Counted from the first letter of the stretch, positions 1 to 12,320 are shown. The stretch: DNA of 64,000 nt from Calonectria ilicicola (GCA_020809705.1 CP085835.1:2976001-3040000); one strand, 5' to 3'. Program-made: numbers and translations. The notes: a model not told the origin generated them from the letters alone.

Positions 1-641
1 GTTTTCGAGCAGCTTTTGGTAAGGGTAGAATAATCTGCCTGCAAAGCGAAACCGTTTGAGTAGGAGGTCCCTGCCAAGAATTGAAACGGTTTGATGATGC
101 AGTTGTCGCACATGTCGACGGCAGCCGTGACCGTAGCTGTTTGCATGTTAGACAGTTTTCACAGAGTATGTATGGGGACCAGGGTTGTTTTCTTACAGGC
201 GACTGAGCTAGTAGTACTAGAGGCCCTGTCGGGTGAGTTCTCAAAGGCCCAAACGTTGCACCATCTGTCACCATCTTTGATACATGTCCTAGTAAAGTGA
301 TAGTAGATGTCCGTCGCTACGATTGAGACGTGAACAGGATCAGCGCCCGGGTCGTATTCGACGACATCGTCTTCACCGCATTCAGCCTTCAGACTTGCCT
401 CAAAATCGGCCAGAGAAGTGCGGCATGCAGTAGTGCAGGCTTCCTCCAGAGAGTCGACCGGAACAGGCTCTCTCTCAAAAAAGCTGGCTACCTGGGAAGG
501 ACAGGCAAGGTCAACCACCAAGGCAGCTTTGCAACTGGCTGACAGAGACTCAGACGGGAGGGCGTCTGAAGAGATGTACTGCCAGGCGGCTGCTTGCTTG
601 GCCAAGAGGGCCAGGCTTGAAAGAACGAGTGGCCAATTCAT
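1..641 (-). CDS. Secreted LysM-type protein, 3' end beyond the window
   Basis: The first ATG on the minus strand is at 641; the open frame above it has no ATG. It begins with a hydrophobic signal peptide of about 20 residues ending in an Ala-rich stretch. The mature part is Cys-containing and shows the layout known upstream of LysM modules in fungal chitinase-linked proteins. Exon 1 (641-197) ends at a GTAAGA donor; an intron 196-137 with a CTAAC branch joins in frame to an exon from 136 running off the left edge. That second exon carries the CDNCIIK and AGTSY segments I associate with fungal multi-LysM secreted proteins. The LysM repeats themselves would lie outside the window, so the assignment is family-pattern inference. 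It is divergent from the chitin-binding chitinase at 1446, with about 0.8 kb between the starts. Likely role: binding chitin oligomers outside the cell. Confidence 0.72.
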
Positions 642-1445
642 GGCAGTTGGAACTTTGAGAGACAAAAGAGTGTGAATATTGACAGAATGTCAAGAGAAGG
701 AAGGAAATGTCCTTTGTCCAATTTGAAGGCGGGATTGACGGATACTACCAAACGCAGATAGCGATGGAAACCAGGATCAGATATGGGAGCATGTGACAAA
801 CGACAATTTGAATATGCGAAGTCCGGGTCGGCGCTTAGTGTGATCATATTTGGAAATTACAGGTAACCTGCAGCCTAGTGCACCAGGTGGCAAAACCCTC
901 AAATCACTCGTTCGATTAATTGCACCGGGGCATACAGCATGTAAAGAGTGAGGCCGGGTTGGCTTTTTGTCTTGGCAGTTGTTGGTCGATCACGTCCAAC
1001 TGCCTGAGCCCTGCCAGGCCGAGTTCCTGCACGCAGGCTCTGTCCAATCAATTACGGGAACCATGATTACTACGCGGATTTAGGCTCCGCGGTCCGCCTT
1101 CGGCTACGGGAGAGATTCCTTGGCATCCAGGGTTCCTTTGCGTTGCCCAATCACATTGCGTTATGCAAAACGGTGTGCCGTTGTCGTCTCCATGGGCTGA
1201 AATTTAGGGCCGGACGAGGATCAGAAAGTCCATGGGGGCGAGGGAGAGGTATTAACCCATTCTTGTTTCCCATCGCTTTGTCACATCGTATAAAAGGGAG
1301 TCTGATATCCAGTGCTATGCCTTGAATCCAAGTCAGGGCCTGGTCCAAAGACCACATTTAGGTCTGTGTCATTCCTTTCCAGGTTTTCTTTATTCAATCG
1401 TTTTAAACATTAGCCTGGACTTCTTCGGGCTGTCGCCTGCCAGCC
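642..1445. promoter_or_regulatory. Divergent promoter region of the LysM and chitinase genes
   Basis: No coding sequence is visible. A TATA-like element (TATAAAAG) lies at 1289-1296, about 150 bp before the chitinase ATG and on its strand. Both genes face outward from this single spacer, so shared control is plausible but not shown. Confidence 0.5.
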
Positions 1446-4400
1446 ATGGGACTCAAGAATGTCATTTTGTCCCTGCTGGCTTTCCAGGTTGTGCCGGGTT
1501 TAAGCCACCCCCATCATAATCATCGTCACCGGAGCCTACATGACACTCATATCAATGCCCGGGATGCTGGTAATCAGCTAATCTGCCCTCCCATCCCCGA
1601 TAAGCTTACCACGGGCGCGGATCTCATTGCTAAGGTCAGACTCAATGACCGTGACACATGTGATGCAAAGGTCTCTGCAAGGTCAATTCTCACAGCTAGA
1701 GATGACCCGATCAACATTGCGGACCCTAATGACCCTTATTCCTGCTCTGAGTTCAAGCCATGTAGCAACGGTGCTTGCTGTGCCAAAACCGGCTACTGCA
1801 ACTACGGCCCGGAAGCTTGTGGCACAAATGGACAGTCACCTAATGACAAGTGTTGGAGCAATTGTGATGCTCATGCTGAGTGTGGTCGATTTGCCGAGAC
1901 GCCTGGCAAGAAATGCCCGCTAAATGTCTGCTGCAGCCAGCACGGCTTCTGCGGCATGACCAAGGATTACTGCGAGGAGTCCGACGTCGAGAATGAAGGC
2001 TGCCAGAGCAATTGTCGTCAGCCCGGCTCAGGAGGCTCGGGAGGTGACGTCCAGAAGCGCGTCATTGGATACTATGAAGCGTGGAATTGGAAGAAGAAGT
2101 GCATTGGCATGAGCATGGAAGATATTCCAGTCAATGGTCTTACCCACATCTACTACTCGTTTGCGTATATCCAACCTGAGACATACAAGATCATCCCCAT
2201 GCAGGACGAGAAGGACGGCAGCCTCACAGAGGAGACCTTTACTGAGTTTACCGCCCTCAAGCGAAAGAATCCTTCGCTCAAGGCTGTCGTTGCTCTAGGC
2301 GGTTGGACTTTTAACGATAATAACACCATCTGGCAGCCTGTCTTTAGTGATCTTTCTTCCACAAAAGCAAAGCGAGCAACCTTTATCAGCGAGCTCATCA
2401 AGTTCATGGATCGCTATGGCTTTGATGGCGTCGACATTGACTGGGAATACCCTGGCGCTGGCGACAGAGGCGGCAAGCCAGACGATGGCGAGAATCTCAC
2501 TAAACTGTTCAAAGAGATGCGAACTGGTTTCGATGGCATGTCAGGAAGACGAAAGGAGATTTCGTTTACTGCACCCACTAGTTACTGGTATATGCGCCAT
2601 TTTGACATTACGGCGTCTGCAAAGGCGGTTGACTATGTCAATGTCATGTCATATGATCTTCACGGAATCTGGGATGCCAATAACCCTATTGGCTCTCAGG
2701 TTCTAGCGCATACCAACTTGACCGAGATTGACCTCGCCTTGGACTTGTTTTGGAGAAATGATGTTGACCCTTCCAAAATCAACCTAGGGATCGGCTTCTA
2801 TGGAAGATCCTTCCAGCTCGCGGACCCAGCATGCCACACCCCGGGATGTCTCTTCCTGGGTGGCGCTAAACCAGGGCCTTGCACCGATAACTCTGGTACT
2901 TTGTCATACTTTGAGATTATGGATATTATCGAGAAATATGACTTGTCGCCGTACTGGGATAAAAAAGATGCCGTCAAGTACGTCACATGGGGCGATGACC
3001 AATGGGTATCCTACGATGACAAGGACACAATCCAACAGAAGATCGAGTTTGCTAATGCCCTGGGCTTGGGTGGTCTTCTCATCTGGGCCATCGATCTCGA
3101 TAACACACAGCTGGACGCCCTGGCCGCTGTACTCCATCCCAAAGGCTTTGAAGTATACAAGGATCGTTCTACCAAGAACACTTGGACAGAACTAGGAGCG
3201 TCTCATTGTACCGTGAACGATTGCGGCTCTACTGGCTGCCTATCCGGGTGGATTGAAGTTGATAAATTTGATTGTGATCGCTTGGCGGGGAAAAAAGCAA
3301 GCGTATGCTGTCCTTTCGCCTCAGCCCCGGACCCCGATAAATGGTGAGTTTCGTCGACCCGGGAATAGCTGCATGCCGTTACTAACATCGCGATAGTCAC
3401 TGGAGAGGCAATGGTGTTCTCTGCAACGGCCAGTGCCATGAAGGAGAGGTAGCACTCGCTTCTAGCACTCAGGCCGGCGGCGGATACGTATGCACTGATG
3501 GTCGCAAGTTTCTCTGTTGCGAAGCTGAATCTCAGGTACCAGACTGTCGGTGGAGTGACTGCGATGAGGATTGCGATACTTCCAAAGAGAAGGAGCTGAC
3601 ATGGAAGCATGGAAGCTGCAGCGGCAAGAAGAAGAAAAAGTTTTGCTGCAACAAGGAGCAAGAGTGGAACAACTGCGCGTGGCACGGAAAGCCTGGCAGC
3701 TGCTTTGACAATCACTGCGACACGGGTTGGCAGGTTGCGCTGACTACATCTCACGGAGGAGAGGACCAGGATTGTGGGTGGGCTTCCAAGCGGAAGAGAA
3801 CCTTTTGTTGTGATTTACCCAAGGGCGAATCACCTTTCCTCCCCGTTCCTCTCGACTACCTTTTCCCCAACCCCCCGGACGAGGAAGAGGCGGAATCGGA
3901 CTTCAAACTCAAGATCGACAACACCTGGGGTGGCGCCCAGAATGTGCCCTTCGCTGAGACACCAGAGCACTCGGCCTTTGGCTTCATAGTCATGACCAGT
4001 CCCGATGAGCTCCAGACCTCACTTGACAAGCGTGATGGGTCTCACTGGGAGCTATTTGACTGCAACGATGCCGTTACCGAGGGCGAGCACACAGTTCGCA
4101 TGGTGTGTACTGATCGAAGTGAGAATTCCAACTGTAACAAGATCTACCTTGGTCATGGAGCCCCCGGCACCATTGTTGAGATGCCTGAGGGATGTGGTCC
4201 AGGCAAATACGCCGTGGTGAAGGAATTGGCACCCAGCCAAAACCAAAGTCTTCCGCACTTTCTGTACCGACGCGGGGTGGATAGCGGAGAACCCATATAT
4301 GATTTGACCTTTGACTATGATTTCACGCGCGTGCCTCGTGATCTGGGCGACACTCAGATCCGCATTGACTACAGCAACGAGAACAAATACTGGACTACCG

Positions 4401-6948
4401 TTGTTGACAAGGCTGCGGACAGCAAAAAGCGGTCTTTGAAGCGGTCTGTGAAGAGAACCGTTCAGGATATGGGAGGCAGCTATAAGCGCTGGCTTGAGGA
4501 AGAGTGGCGTGACGATGTGCACCATGGAGCCTTGTCCAAGGAGGACATCCACAAGCGCTGGTTTGGCGAGACAGCCCTAGACTGGCTCAAGGCCATCTTC
4601 ACTGGCGTCACTAATGAAATGGACCTAAAGCACACCTACAGCGAGGAGTTTGTGCTCAGCATCATTGACCAGGAGCTAACATGCCCCAACGTGGATGCCA
4701 AGCTCGAAGTCTACGCCGAAATGTCGGTGGAAGCAGACGTCAACTACGGGTTCACTCTGATCGGAAAGCTCGGGGGCAAATATGGCATCGACATCTCTGA
4801 TTCGTACCTGTACTATCGCACTGGTGGTGATGTGAACGCCAAATTTGTTGTTGACGCTGCCGTAACAGCCCAATTTGATACCGGCGATGTCCTCATGTTT
4901 AAGGCTGATACTTTTGGTGCTGCTTTCACGGTGCCAGGTATTGTGACAGTTGGGCCCAACTTTAAGCTCTATGGGCGGCTCGAAGGAAAGGCAACACTAG
5001 GTGTCCACTTTGAGACCAGTGTCAAGCTCGCCGAGTGGAATGTCTATCAGACTTTCCCTGCAATCGATGAGAATTGGGAACCCGACGTCTTCGACGCTGC
5101 CAGTCAATCTGGAAAGCAAACACTCGAGCCAGAATTTGAGTATGGTATCGCCGTGAATGGCCATATATCTGCTCACATGAAGCCCACAATCACTTTTGGA
5201 ATTGACTGGAACAAGGACTTCACCTCTCTTGAGTCCTGCGCGGTCAATCTAGTTGCGGATGGGCACGTTACATTCCACGCTGAGGCTGAGGCTGAGACAG
5301 GAAGCAGCGGGAACCGCTTCTGCTATGGCGTCGATGTTGGAGCAGACCTATATGCGACTCTTGATGCGCCCGAAATGTTTTCGTGGGCCCTTCCGAAGTC
5401 CCCTTTTATGATTATGCCCGTCAACGACGTAACCATCTTCCCCAAGGCTACAGACGGAAAAGCCTGCAGTACTCCTGGGAGCAGCAAGGTTCGCCGTCAA
5501 CATACCCATCTCCTCGAAGATAATGTCAAAAATACATCATCTACTTGGACAACCTTCTCTAGTCGTGACCTGTCCAAGCGTGCGACAAAATATGGACCAC
5601 TCATTCCGCGGATCGACGGCCTCCTATGCCCCGGTGACATTGATGTAAGCGAGATCCCATCATGTGGGGCTTGTGGAGATGATGCAGGTGACGCTCTACG
5701 AAAACGAGACGGCGAAACCTGCTCACTCGAAGCGTATCCGTCGACGGAACAGCGATGTCCATGGGAAGGAGAATCCAGTAATGCTCGTAGGGGCCTAGAG
5801 AAACGCAGCAAGCCTCCCACGAAATGGACACACAATAACGAAGACTATAACTTGGCATATCCGACTTACCCAGAATGCGGAAAAGCAATCGACGTCAAAA
5901 CTATTGGAAGATGGTATGGATACCCGAAAGAGAAACAGGGCGTATGTCAGGTGGAGTTGCAGAAGCTAGACGAGGATAAGGTTGACACCGGAGACTTCGT
6001 TAGTAAGTTTGTACCACTCTGGTTCGCAAACGAGATCTAAACAAACTAACTGGATTGTGCGATATAGCTGAACACATCTATGAGCAACAACTGCTCATGC
6101 GCTTCTTCAACTGGCTTATGAAAGACACTCTTCCAGTTGGCTATACAAATCCCACGCGCGACTGGGTGTCGGAAGTGCTGCTGGGATGCGACGCCATCAC
6201 ACAACCAAATAGAGTATTCCAACACAGCACATGGCAACAAAATACTCTGTGGGGGCAAATGTCTGAGGGGCTTGGAGGTAATGACCACCCGACTCGCTTG
6301 GTTCTCGCCAATTCGGAGATGAATGGCAAAAAGGGCGTCCTATTCGGCGGCAAATCCGTCAGCCCCGACAATGCCGCTAGTAACATTGACACACGCAGAG
6401 CACATCGTCATGTAAGTTTGTTTTGGAGCCTTCGGTTTTGAAGTACGGATGCTAACTCATACCTTTACTAGTTTGCCGGTATATTCTACTATATGCGTCG
6501 GGATCTGGTTTGGTCCAAATTCGTCGAAACATCGCAGCATATGGAGAAGACTCTTCAGCAGTTTGATGATGAATACGCGTGGAGTAGTAACGGGCATATT
6601 AATGGAGGCCAGCCGGGCCGACCTAGCCGAGGGTCAGGCGAGCCCACGGCCGGTTTACGCGACCTCTACTGTTATTGGATCGATCAGGTGTTGGGTGATA
6701 TCGAGTCCAAAGCGACCATTTGGCTCACAGCAGCCACAAACAACTATCAGACACAGTTTGGGAGCACCAAGGACGGCAAGGCGTGGCTAGCCAATTCATT
6801 GAAAACGGGAGGATACATTTCAGCATCAAAGCTCAAGTTCCTCGCAGCATCCATCTCACACGCCAAACCTAACCCCTCAAACGCAGATATTTGGACAAAA
6901 AGCAATTACAAGGACCTATGGAGTGGCGGGTCTGCTAGGCCATTCTAG
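1446..6948 (+). CDS. Subgroup-C (killer-toxin-like) GH18 chitinase with chitin-binding domains
   Basis: Four exons (1446-3343, 3397-6002, 6068-6411, 6472-6948) joined at GT-AG sites give 1774 residues. In order: signal peptide (1-20); a His-rich propeptide-like stretch; two Cys-rich chitin-binding type 1 modules (about 100-140 and 145-190); a Gly/Ser linker; and a GH18 barrel from about 205. The active site is complete: the DxxDxDxE signature is at 327-334 with catalytic Glu334. A second Cys-rich block follows the barrel, then a long C-terminal extension of about 1000 residues with many Lys-Arg pairs. This architecture and size match the fungal chitinases related to the chitinase-like subunit of yeast killer toxins. 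The enzyme should be secreted and hydrolyse chitin in fungal walls, insect cuticle or nematode eggs. The reading frame is intact. The divergent LysM gene is its expected partner in this family. Confidence 0.93.
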
Positions 6949-7286
6949 GTATACTACAATCTAGCATATAAGAAGAGGCTTAAATAATCTTGGGGGGAGG
7001 TGCTAAAAACTTATATTGTGCCCCAGTATCAGAAGATGCTAAATTTAATTGTACTTGTCAACGACTCACGAAAAACTATTATCTTGAGCTCAAAAGATGA
7101 AACGTTTATGGCACGTGTATACTCTATGGTGTTGTAATTGATTACTTTCCGTCATTGTATACGTGGGTACGATTCCAAAAGCATGTCGCAAATCGGGGCA
7201 ATTCCTTAGTTATGTTTCCTAAAGGAAATAACTACGCAACTCCCTTTAAGATTTTGATTTTTCGCTACAGGCCGCAATCATCCTCA

Positions 7287-8066
7287 TCACCAGGACTTCC
7301 AACCTAACTTCTTCGCATTGTCTGTGGCACTGGTAGCTTCCTGCTCCCAGTTTGACCTTTTTCTATTCTCCATCCAACTCGTGGCTCCCTCATCGCAATC
7401 TTCCCTGCCCCTAGCACGCATCCGTTTCAGGTGAACAGGGTGGTCCATGGGGTTGAACTCTGGCACCTCATCCTCGGCCAGTTCAAGAGGAATAGGGTCA
7501 TAAGTAACCAAATCAATCTCGCGATCGTCGTGCTCGGGGCCCCATTCGACATTAGGATCGGTATACCTAAACAACCAGCCACGGTAGTTGATATAAGCAC
7601 AATCCCGATCCCTCTTTGGCCAAACTAAGCCGGGAAGACTGGATTGCGAAGAACTAGCTAGGGATGGCTCCTCGCCGCCTTGCTGCTCCATGGCTGACTT
7701 TACTTTATCAATCTGCTTCCAAATGGTTCCTCGAACCTCCATTTCACCGCGGTAATGTGCCACACATTCCTCAGCGGTAGCTCCAGGCAGGAAGAAGAAT
7801 TCGTATCTGAAATTTCCGGCTGAACGATAAGTTCGGTCCTCCTCAAGACCCCTCTGGAACGCACAACCATCAAAGTCATGTGGGACATCCGGATGAACCA
7901 TGTAGAACAACCATGAGGGTAGATCTGGTAGGCTAGACTCGCTTCGCCATGACATCAGCGCCGGCTTGCCGGTATGGTCTGTGAACGTGATGTTATAAGA
8001 ACGATCTTTGCTCTTGCTGGCCAGCTGTGTGCGCCCAGACGAGAGGCTGCTTAACTTTTCGGCCAT
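7287..8066 (-). CDS. Unknown single-exon protein, 259 aa
   Basis: I do not recognise the family. The frame opens at an ATG in an acceptable context (gccATGg) and runs 259 residues without an intron. There is no signal peptide or membrane segment. The middle is rich in aromatic residues and acidic patches, and the C-terminal third is charged, with a basic run (RKR). A Ser-rich stretch lies near residues 130-145. The protein looks cytosolic or nuclear. It stands alone, about 340 bp past the end of the chitinase and 1.2 kb from the SDR gene, so context gives no functional hint. Codon use resembles the neighbouring genes, which favours a real gene over a chance frame. Confidence 0.6.
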   Translation of the reverse strand: MAEKLSSLSSGRTQLASKSKDRSYNITFTDHTGKPALMSWRSESSLPDLPSWLFYMVHPDVPHDFDGCAFQRGLEEDRTYRSAGNFRYEFFFLPGATAEECVAHYRGEMEVRGTIWKQIDKVKSAMEQQGGEEPSLASSSQSSLPGLVWPKRDRDCAYINYRGWLFRYTDPNVEWGPEHDDREIDLVTYDPIPLELAEDEVPEFNPMDHPVHLKRMRARGREDCDEGATSWMENRKRSNWEQEATSATDNAKKLGWKSW

Positions 8067-9235
8067 GGCAGCAAGGAACTTAGCGTCAGCGGCTAATGAG
8101 ATTTTCAGAATGCAGTAATGCGGGCTAGGGTCAGGTGAAGATGGAAAGTCGTGCTGGAAATGATGGAGGTTGGCTGGGGGAAACTATTCTTATCCACGGT
8201 TGCCAAGAGTCCTGGCGGTCAGTGACGGCAGAAAGCAAGGGATTCAAGTTCCAGCCAATTACCCAGTCAATCATTGAGGCCTTTATGGCTAGCGAAGCTT
8301 GGCAACCACCAACAGGCCACCGAACGATGCAATGGGAATCAACTATTTCATATCGCGCCAGTCAGGTTGCAACTAACTGCCGTATTTTGGCTGTTATGTA
8401 TTAGTAATTTTCTATTCTACCATTCTTTCTCGAACAAAGGTCAATGGTTTCTTCTTTTTCACGTGGTAATAATTTTCTTTGTCTTTATCGGGAGCGCCTC
8501 TAGTCTCCTCGCAAAACCTACGACCGGCTTTTTATTCTTCTATTTCATTTTTTGGATCATTGTTGGCTAATTCAAATGCATTTCAACACACACTCACACA
8601 TTAAAAATGGTTGGCTAATCATCTCAGAATCCCCGTTAGAGCAGTCTTGGTCATTTTGTGTCATTTGAAGTAGAAATTTCATAACTGCATTCATGTCACG
8701 TTACAGCACTGAATATTCCATAGTTGTTCAACCATATAGACCCGGGTGGTTTCTTTTAAAAGTTTAAATTTTTTAATAATAAATAATTATTATATTATAA
8801 TATATATTTTGTTTTAAAATTAAAATTAAATCAAAAAATATCTAGAATCTTCCCTCAGTTAAGCTATCATTAGTAGTAACAACTAGTGAGGCTAGAGCGC
8901 AATTTGCGGACAAGACGTATATGCTGAATTGGGAATAGATTTCAAACTATGCAGCTGCTCATTGAAATCTTCGGATTGAGTTTTACTACGCACTCACAAA
9001 ATGGGTCAGATGATGCTGCAAACCCCAGCTAGCGGAGTGAGACGATCCGATTGGAGTGTACATCGCGGGGTAGATGGTCTGGCCGTATCGAGATGAGGCG
9101 GGGCGATAAATAACCTAAAGCTCGGTCGAATTGTATTTGTGTCCCATTTAGACAGACAGTAATAAATATCCCTCATTTGATGCTTCTTGGAACGTCGCCA
9201 GACCATTCGAAAGTCCCTTTCAATTTACACACATC
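8067..9235. other. Non-coding spacer with an AT-only patch
   Basis: No gene is supported. Short frames between 8135 and 8570 lack coding character. A stretch at about 8757-8845 is almost entirely A and T (long T and A runs, TATTAT, AATATATATT), in sharp contrast to its surroundings. The last 200 bp should hold the promoter of the SDR gene. Confidence 0.5.
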
Positions 9236-10141
9236 ATGGGTCGAGTCATAGTGACCGGGGGATCTGGTAAAGCTGGGTATCATGTCATCTCTTCGTTGCT
9301 GCAAAGCGGCCATGAGGTGTTGAATCTTGACTTGAATCCTTTACCAGCGGACTTGAGAAAGAATGTGCACACAATCAAAACCGATCTTTACGACAGTGGC
9401 CAAGTATTTAGTGCCCTCTCGTCGCACGTTAGATTGACGCAGCCTTTTCGAGAAAAGTTGCTCCAGCCTGCGGATGCTATTGTGCACTTGGCAGGGTACG
9501 CGAGGAATATGCTCGTTCCTGATAACGAAACATTTCGGGGCAACACTGTTTCCACTTTTAATGTCATCGAAGCGGCAGCTAAATTAGGAATCAAGAAGAT
9601 CATTCTGGCAAGCTCGGTTTGCGTTTATGGCGTTACATTCGCGGAAGGAGACGCTGACTTTCCATCTTTTCCGGTCGATGAAACCCTGGACGTCAATCCA
9701 ACAGACGCATATTCGATATCCAAGTTGTGTGCTGAGCGTGTAGCTCGAAGCTATGCCAAAAAGTACGACATTGACATCTATGTGTTGAGAATTGGAGCCG
9801 TCATTAGTCCTGAAGAGTACCAAGAGCAATTTCAACAATACGTTCATGATGCAAGCTCCTGGAAGGTCCACGGCTGGTCGTATGTTGATGCTCGGGACTT
9901 GGGACAAATGATTGTGCGATCAGTCGAGAAGAATGGATTGGGATTCCAAATTTTCAACGCCACAAACGACACCATCACCAACAACTGTACTTCAACCACT
10001 GAATTTCTCCAGAAACAGTGCCCTAATACAGTATTCACAAGGGAGATGGGAGCGAAGGAGGCTCCAATGAGTAACCAAAAAATCAAGGAGATGCTGGGTT
10101 TTGATGAGGAACATGATTGGAAAAAATACTATGTAAATTAG
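9236..10141 (+). CDS. NAD-dependent epimerase/dehydratase-family (extended SDR) sugar oxidoreductase
   Basis: A single exon of 301 residues. The N-terminal Rossmann motif TGGSGKAG (residues 7-14) binds NAD(P). An acidic residue at the end of the second strand (LDLNP) favours NAD. The catalytic Ser lies in the ASSVCVYG strand and the Tyr/Lys pair in YSISK. Length and motifs are those of the extended SDRs that include UDP-sugar epimerases and sugar or uronate dehydrogenases; which of these it is cannot be settled by eye. There is no targeting signal. It ends 124 bp from the convergent IlvD-family dehydratase and lies in the same block as the GH31 gene, so oxidation of a free sugar to its lactone is a reasonable guess for its reaction. 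A UDP-sugar epimerase is the main alternative. Confidence 0.85.
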   Translation: MGRVIVTGGSGKAGYHVISSLLQSGHEVLNLDLNPLPADLRKNVHTIKTDLYDSGQVFSALSSHVRLTQPFREKLLQPADAIVHLAGYARNMLVPDNETFRGNTVSTFNVIEAAAKLGIKKIILASSVCVYGVTFAEGDADFPSFPVDETLDVNPTDAYSISKLCAERVARSYAKKYDIDIYVLRIGAVISPEEYQEQFQQYVHDASSWKVHGWSYVDARDLGQMIVRSVEKNGLGFQIFNATNDTITNNCTSTTEFLQKQCPNTVFTREMGAKEAPMSNQKIKEMLGFDEEHDWKKYYVN

Positions 10142-10264
10142 ACAAAGATATAAATTCTATGAGAGGACAATTTTTTTTTACATCCATGGACCGTCCACAA
10201 CGACAAAGTCCTAAAATTGGAGCAAGCTGTCTGAACCACTGACGTTCTGGGCCAAGACAATCCA

Positions 10265-12320
10265 CTAAAAGATGTCCGTTAAGGCACCTTCAGAGGCATT
10301 TCCAACCAAACGAGCATACTTGGCCAGCGCTCCCTTAGTCACGCGCAGCTTCGGTGGCCTCCAGAGCTTCAATCTTCGAGCGATCTCTTCATCGCTGACG
10401 TGAGGCATCGAAATCTCATGCTTTTCAACATCGATTGTGATGATGTCGCCGTCTTCAACAACAGCGATGGGACCGCCAACAATGGCTTCCGGAACAATGT
10501 GCCCGACAATAAAGCCGTGGCTGGCACCTGAATATCTTCCATCTGTGATAAGGGCAACGTTTGTAAAACCACCTCCCATAAGTGCAGCCGAAGCCTTGAG
10601 CTGTTCCGGCATTCCCGGGCCACCCTTGGGACCCTCGTATCGCACAACCAGAACTAAATTCTCGTCACGAGAGACATCACCAGCGTGTAACGCGTCACTG
10701 AGTTCGCTCTCCTTGTTGAACACTCTTGCCTTTCCAGTGAATTTTAAGCCTTGTTTTCCAGTAATCTTGGCGACAGCGCCTCCGGGGGCAATGTTTCCGT
10801 ACAGCACTTCCAAATGGCCGGAAGCCTTAATGGGGTTGTCAAGAGACCTGATAATCTCCTGCCCCTGTGGAAGTGATGGCCACTCGTCGACATTTTCTGC
10901 AAGAGTCTTTCCAGTTACTGTCATGGCAGTTCCGTCCATAAGTCCTGCTGCGATCAAAAGTTTCATCACTGAAGGAATTCCTCCAATGTTGAACAGGTCT
11001 TCCATGGTATGCCTGCCACTAGGCGCAAGATCGGCGATAAATGGGGTCTTGTTTGAGACACGCTGGAAATCGTCGAGTTTCAGGTCCACACCGGCTGTCT
11101 TTGCCATGGCCAAGGTGTGAAGAACCGAATTAGTTGATCCGCCGACGGCCATGATAATTACAAGGGCGTTTTCAAACGAGGTTTTAGTTAAGAGGTCGCT
11201 TGGTCTGATGTTCTTTTCCAGGACTGTGCGCACAACCTCTCCTATTCTGCTGCATTCTCGGAACTTGCTTGGCGACGAAGCTGGAGTGCTGGAGGAACCT
11301 GGAAGTGATAGACCTAGAGTTTCGATAATAGTCGCAAGACTGTTTGCGGTATACATGCCGCCGCATGCTCCGGGTCCGGGTACCGCATTCCGTTCAATGT
11401 CGCAAAGAATCTCTTCGGGGCTAAATTTTCCCTCCTTATCCCAACTTGCCAATTTGCCAAACAAATAGGCTCCTTTGGCTTCATATGGTGTGTTGATGTT
11501 GATGGGCTTTTGGGTGGTCTTGCTAAATCCACCTAATTGGGTACCTCCGTAGACAATAACGGAGGGTCGGTTGTGTCTCGCAATTCCCATGACACATCCA
11601 GGCATGTTTTTATCGCAACCAGGAAGAGCCACGCAGGCATCATGGGCTTGAGCACAGGTGACGGTTTCAATGCTGTCGGCAATAATTTCGCGAGATTGGA
11701 GGGAAAATCTCATGCCTATCACTAACCGTTAGATATAAAAACCACAAACGCGATAAATCGCGAGTCAACTTGCCTTCATTGCCTTGAGTGATGCCATCAG
11801 ATACACCAATTGTATTATATTGCCAAGCTAGGAAGCCCTCTTTTTGAATTGACGCTTTTACTTCCTTTGCCAACTCCAGAACTTTGAGAGACCCAGAGTT
11901 AGCTTATTGCTACTGTGTTAGGAGAAGGCTAGTTTATTCACGTACTGTGCATGCTTGAGATTTGGTCAGCTAGATGTAACCACGAGTTTTGATCTATTGA
12001 CTCACTTGCAAGGGTTTCCTTCCCACCAGACGGCGCCAACGCCAACGTGGGGGCTCTGTTGCATGGTCTCCTCATCAGGAACACCCGCAGCATAAAGCAT
12101 TGCCTGTTAGTGTGTTAGTGTGTTGATATGGAACGAAGATGGTTGTAATGTGGCTGACTTTGGCACCGGGAAAGTCATGGTCGCGTGTGAGAATTGTTGA
12201 GTGCCTGTTCAAGACGAGTTTCCCATCGCGAGTGGTGCCAAACGGGACGCTAGGGAAATCAACATAACCATTGCCATCATCCTCAATTGAGGGGTTGGGG
12301 TTGCTAATGTGTTCGCCCAT
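10265..12320 (-). CDS. IlvD/Edd-family dehydratase, five exons
   Basis: Exons 12320-12159, 12103-12006, 11953-11946, 11881-11774 and 11715-10265 give 608 residues. The three Fe-S cysteines of the family are present: Cys86 (GNPCN), Cys159 (GCDKNMPG) and a third near 230 (GACGGMYTANS). The family removes water from dihydroxy acids. Members act either in branched-chain amino-acid synthesis (dihydroxy-acid dehydratase) or on sugar acids such as xylonate, arabonate or gluconate. The protein starts directly with acidic, uncharged-polar sequence and lacks the mitochondrial leader of the biosynthetic enzyme, so I favour a cytosolic paralogue, possibly a sugar-acid dehydratase. The exon structure is odd: exon 3 is only 8 nt, and the last intron (11773-11716) starts with GC. 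Both are needed to keep the frame and the conserved NPCNMHILELA and NEGMRFSLQ joins. Confidence 0.85.
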
